A DNA stretch of 64,000 nt, from assembly GCA_942491385.1 (NCBI GenBank), contig CALOAF010000004.1, forward strand, positions 62,001 to 126,000. Direction: 5' to 3'. A program made the translations under genes and the position numbers. Within the stretch, counting starts at the first letter, position 1, and each line of letters starts with the position of its first letter. Positions 62,264 to 64,000 of the stretch are shown here, in pieces. This stretch comes from UBA6170 sp942491385 (GTDB lineage Bacteria; Chloroflexota; Anaerolineae; Anaerolineales; Anaerolineaceae). The notes beneath the pieces were generated by a model. The model did no database searches, was not told the DNA's origin, and saw only the letters and a list, made by a program, of their open reading frames with translations.

Positions 62264-64000
62264 ATGACCGTATATCTACATGACATACCCTTAATAGATG
62301 CACAGACTAGATTTAATGAAGCTTTGGATGAATTTAAACTGAGAGGCACTTTGAAAACTGAGATTTTAGATTTGAATCAAAATCTTGTTGGAAGAGTGTT
62401 GGCCAAACCAATTTGGGCCAGAATCTCTTCTCCGCATTATCATGCATCTGCGATGGATGGTTTTGCGTTGAAATATAAGGATATCCAGAATGCAATGCCC
62501 ACCAAACCAATCGTATTGCGCTTAGATGAACAAGTAGTTTATGTTGATACCGGTGACCCGATTCCTGATTGGGCAAATTGTGTTATGCCAATTGAAAATA
62601 CAGAAGCACTAAATTCCAATGGCGAGTTGGTTTCGAATATTCGAGATCCATACGCAATAAGAATTCGCAGCGCTCTTACTCCCTGGTCACATATCAGGCC
62701 TATGGGTGAGGATATTGTTGCAACCGAGTTGGTTTTACCCGCAAACCGGATTTTGATCCCGGTTGATTTGGGTGCAATTGCTGCCGCTGGTCAAACTCAG
62801 GTAGAAGTTGTCAAAAAGCCAATTGTAACAATCTTGCCAACAGGATCAGAATTGGTGCAAGTCGGTAATGAGATAAAAACAGGGGACATTATTGAATACA
62901 ATTCAATCGTTTTGGCAGCACAAATCATCAGTTGGGGCGGAGATGCGATTCGTTATCCCATAACCAAAGATAATTTTGATGAACTTTGCGCTCAGGTAAT
63001 GTCTGCGGCAGAACAATCTGATTTGGTGCTCATTAACGCTGGATCTTCGGCTGGTTCTGAAGATTTCTCATCCAGAGTAATTGAGAAATTGGGTGAAGTT
63101 TATGTGCACGGTGTGGCGGTGCGTCCTGGACACCCCGTGATACTCGGAATGATATTTACTGCGAACCAAAGACAGGTTCCTATCATTGGCGTTCCTGGTT
63201 ATCCTGTTTCGGCTGCATTGACAGGAGAGATCTTTGTAAAGCCGCTTTTGTTAGAGTGGACAGGCACGGATCGGTTTGAACCGGAAACAATTGAAGCAGA
63301 ATTAACACGGAAAATTACCTCTCCAGCAGGAGATGATGATTACGTCCGGGTTGTTACAGCAAAAGTTGGTGAAAGAACTCTGGCAGCACCACTATCCCGT
63401 GGTGCAGGCGTTATTACCTCCATGGTGCGATCTGATGGATATGCGATCATACCAAGAGGCATCCAGGGAAAAGAAGCCGGTGATAAGATTACTGTCATTC
63501 TTAATAAAGATAAACATCTTATCGACAATACCCTTCTTGTTATTGGTTCTCATGATCTAACCCTTGATTTATTGGCAGAATACCTATCATTAAAAGGCAA
63601 ACGTCTCGTTTCAGCCAACGTTGGAAGTCTGGGTGGTTTAATTTCCCTGAACCGAGGAGAATCACATTTTTCCGGTTCACATTTATTTGACCCAATAAAG
63701 GGGACATTTAATGAGAGTTATGTAAAAAAATATATTAATAATTTTAAGGCAATGATTGTTCCCTGGGTTTATCGGGAGCAAGGATTAATTGTTCAAACGG
63801 GGAACCCCAAAAATATATTCAGCTTAGAAGATTTATTACGGCAGGATGTTCGCTATATTAATCGACAAAGAGGCGCTGGAACTAGAATTTTATTGGATTA
63901 CTATTTAGAAAAGATAGGTATCGATAATTCTCTTGTTGAAGGATATGAACAAGAGGAGTTCACTCACTTAAATGTTGCTGCAGCAATAAAATCTCGAAGA
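62264..64000 (+). CDS. MoeA with C-terminal periplasmic-binding-like domain (partial, runs off right edge)
   Basis: The gene is open for 579 codons to the window end. Residues 1-410 are a second MoeA (H-A-S-A-M-D-G-F-A-L, D-T-G-D-P-I, L-P-T-G-S-E-L, N-A-G-S-S-A-G-S-E-D, G-V-P-G-Y-P-V-S-A). From about 425 a PBP-like/LysR-substrate-type domain begins (V-I-G-S-H-D-L-T-L-D-L-L-A-E-Y-L and later R-Q-R-G-A-G-T-R-I-L-L-D-Y). This MoeA-PBP fusion is known from other bacteria and archaea and may sense molybdate or molybdopterin. The ATG has AAGGA 6 nt upstream. It is coupled closely to the first moeA. Confidence 0.9.
   Translation, partial: MTVYLHDIPLIDAQTRFNEALDEFKLRGTLKTEILDLNQNLVGRVLAKPIWARISSPHYHASAMDGFALKYKDIQNAMPTKPIVLRLDEQVVYVDTGDPIPDWANCVMPIENTEALNSNGELVSNIRDPYAIRIRSALTPWSHIRPMGEDIVATELVLPANRILIPVDLGAIAAAGQTQVEVVKKPIVTILPTGSELVQVGNEIKTGDIIEYNSIVLAAQIISWGGDAIRYPITKDNFDELCAQVMSAAEQSDLVLINAGSSAGSEDFSSRVIEKLGEVYVHGVAVRPGHPVILGMIFTANQRQVPIIGVPGYPVSAALTGEIFVKPLLLEWTGTDRFEPETIEAELTRKITSPAGDDDYVRVVTAKVGERTLAAPLSRGAGVITSMVRSDGYAIIPRGIQGKEAGDKITVILNKDKHLIDNTLLVIGSHDLTLDLLAEYLSLKGKRLVSANVGSLGGLISLNRGESHFSGSHLFDPIKGTFNESYVKKYINNFKAMIVPWVYREQGLIVQTGNPKNIFSLEDLLRQDVRYINRQRGAGTRILLDYYLEKIGIDNSLVEGYEQEEFTHLNVAAAIKSRR

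Noticed and set aside
1..64000. CRISPR arrays, insertion sequences, prophage or restriction-modification genes
   Set aside because: No regular spacer-repeat pattern, transposase, integrase or phage structural gene was seen anywhere in the window.

Overview
The window is about 64 kb of AT-rich bacterial DNA (mid-to-high 30s % GC by eye), densely coded on both strands. It holds about 53 protein genes, one broken gene, one gene remnant and three tRNA genes. I see no rRNA, CRISPR array, insertion sequence or prophage. The best guess for the organism is a Chloroflexota bacterium of the Anaerolineae type. This is inference from gene style: a DHH-CBS-poly(A) polymerase fusion, a MoeA followed by a MoeA with a C-terminal binding domain, a kinase fused to a TolB-like propeller, membrane proteins with PT-rich stalks, tandem FemAB genes and a transmembrane LuxR-Kelch protein. 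No 16S or ribosomal protein gene is present to test it.

Layout. 1-60 is the 5' tip of a secreted protein gene (minus). 396-5.2 kb holds the LuxR-Kelch regulator, tRNA-Gly(UCC), a lipoprotein, a lytic transglycosylase and an EF-G-like GTPase. 5.4-10.7 kb holds a GNAT coupled to the DHH-CBS-nucleotidyltransferase fusion, then divergent MoeB-rhodanese and a PIG-L deacetylase. 10.7-17.1 kb (minus) holds clpB and a phosphate/polyphosphate group: pstB, phoU, a CHAD protein and a coiled-coil zinc-ribbon protein. 17.3-19.8 kb is prfA-prmC-Sua5, a translation operon. 19.9-25.3 kb has two small membrane proteins, a PfkB-like kinase, a TgpA-like transglutaminase, a PAP2 phosphatase and a YtxH protein.

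25.3-33.5 kb (minus) has an anchored InhA-like metalloprotease and a tight run reading permease remnant, broken ABC-2 permease, M24 peptidase, alpha/beta hydrolase, MFS transporter, MBL hydrolase and membrane glycosyltransferase. 33.7-33.9 kb is a tandem tRNA-Ala pair with its own promoter and terminator. 34.0-45.6 kb carries cytochrome bd functions in two blocks (cydDC, then cydAB behind a Rex-like operator), separated by recX, rny and a two-domain oxidoreductase. 45.7-52.6 kb is ridA followed by an envelope operon: GT2 glycosyltransferase, WcaJ-like phosphoglycosyl transferase, CapD/WbpM-like epimerase and two FemAB proteins. 52.6-58.9 kb holds the TolB-propeller kinase, a PT-rich membrane protein and two coupled paralogous SPFH-like membrane proteins. 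59.0-64.0 kb holds proline dehydrogenase, a divergent UbiA-type protein and two tandem moeA-type genes, the last running off the end.

Together these suggest a heterotroph with microaerobic respiratory capacity (cytochrome bd), molybdenum cofactor use, phosphate control and an elaborate envelope. The observations most worth following are the SPFH-like pair with its surface and kinase neighbours, the LuxR-TM-Kelch regulator, the ABC permease broken by one in-frame TGA, the Rex-like site on cydAB, and the pstB-phoU-CHAD-zinc-ribbon group without pstSCA.
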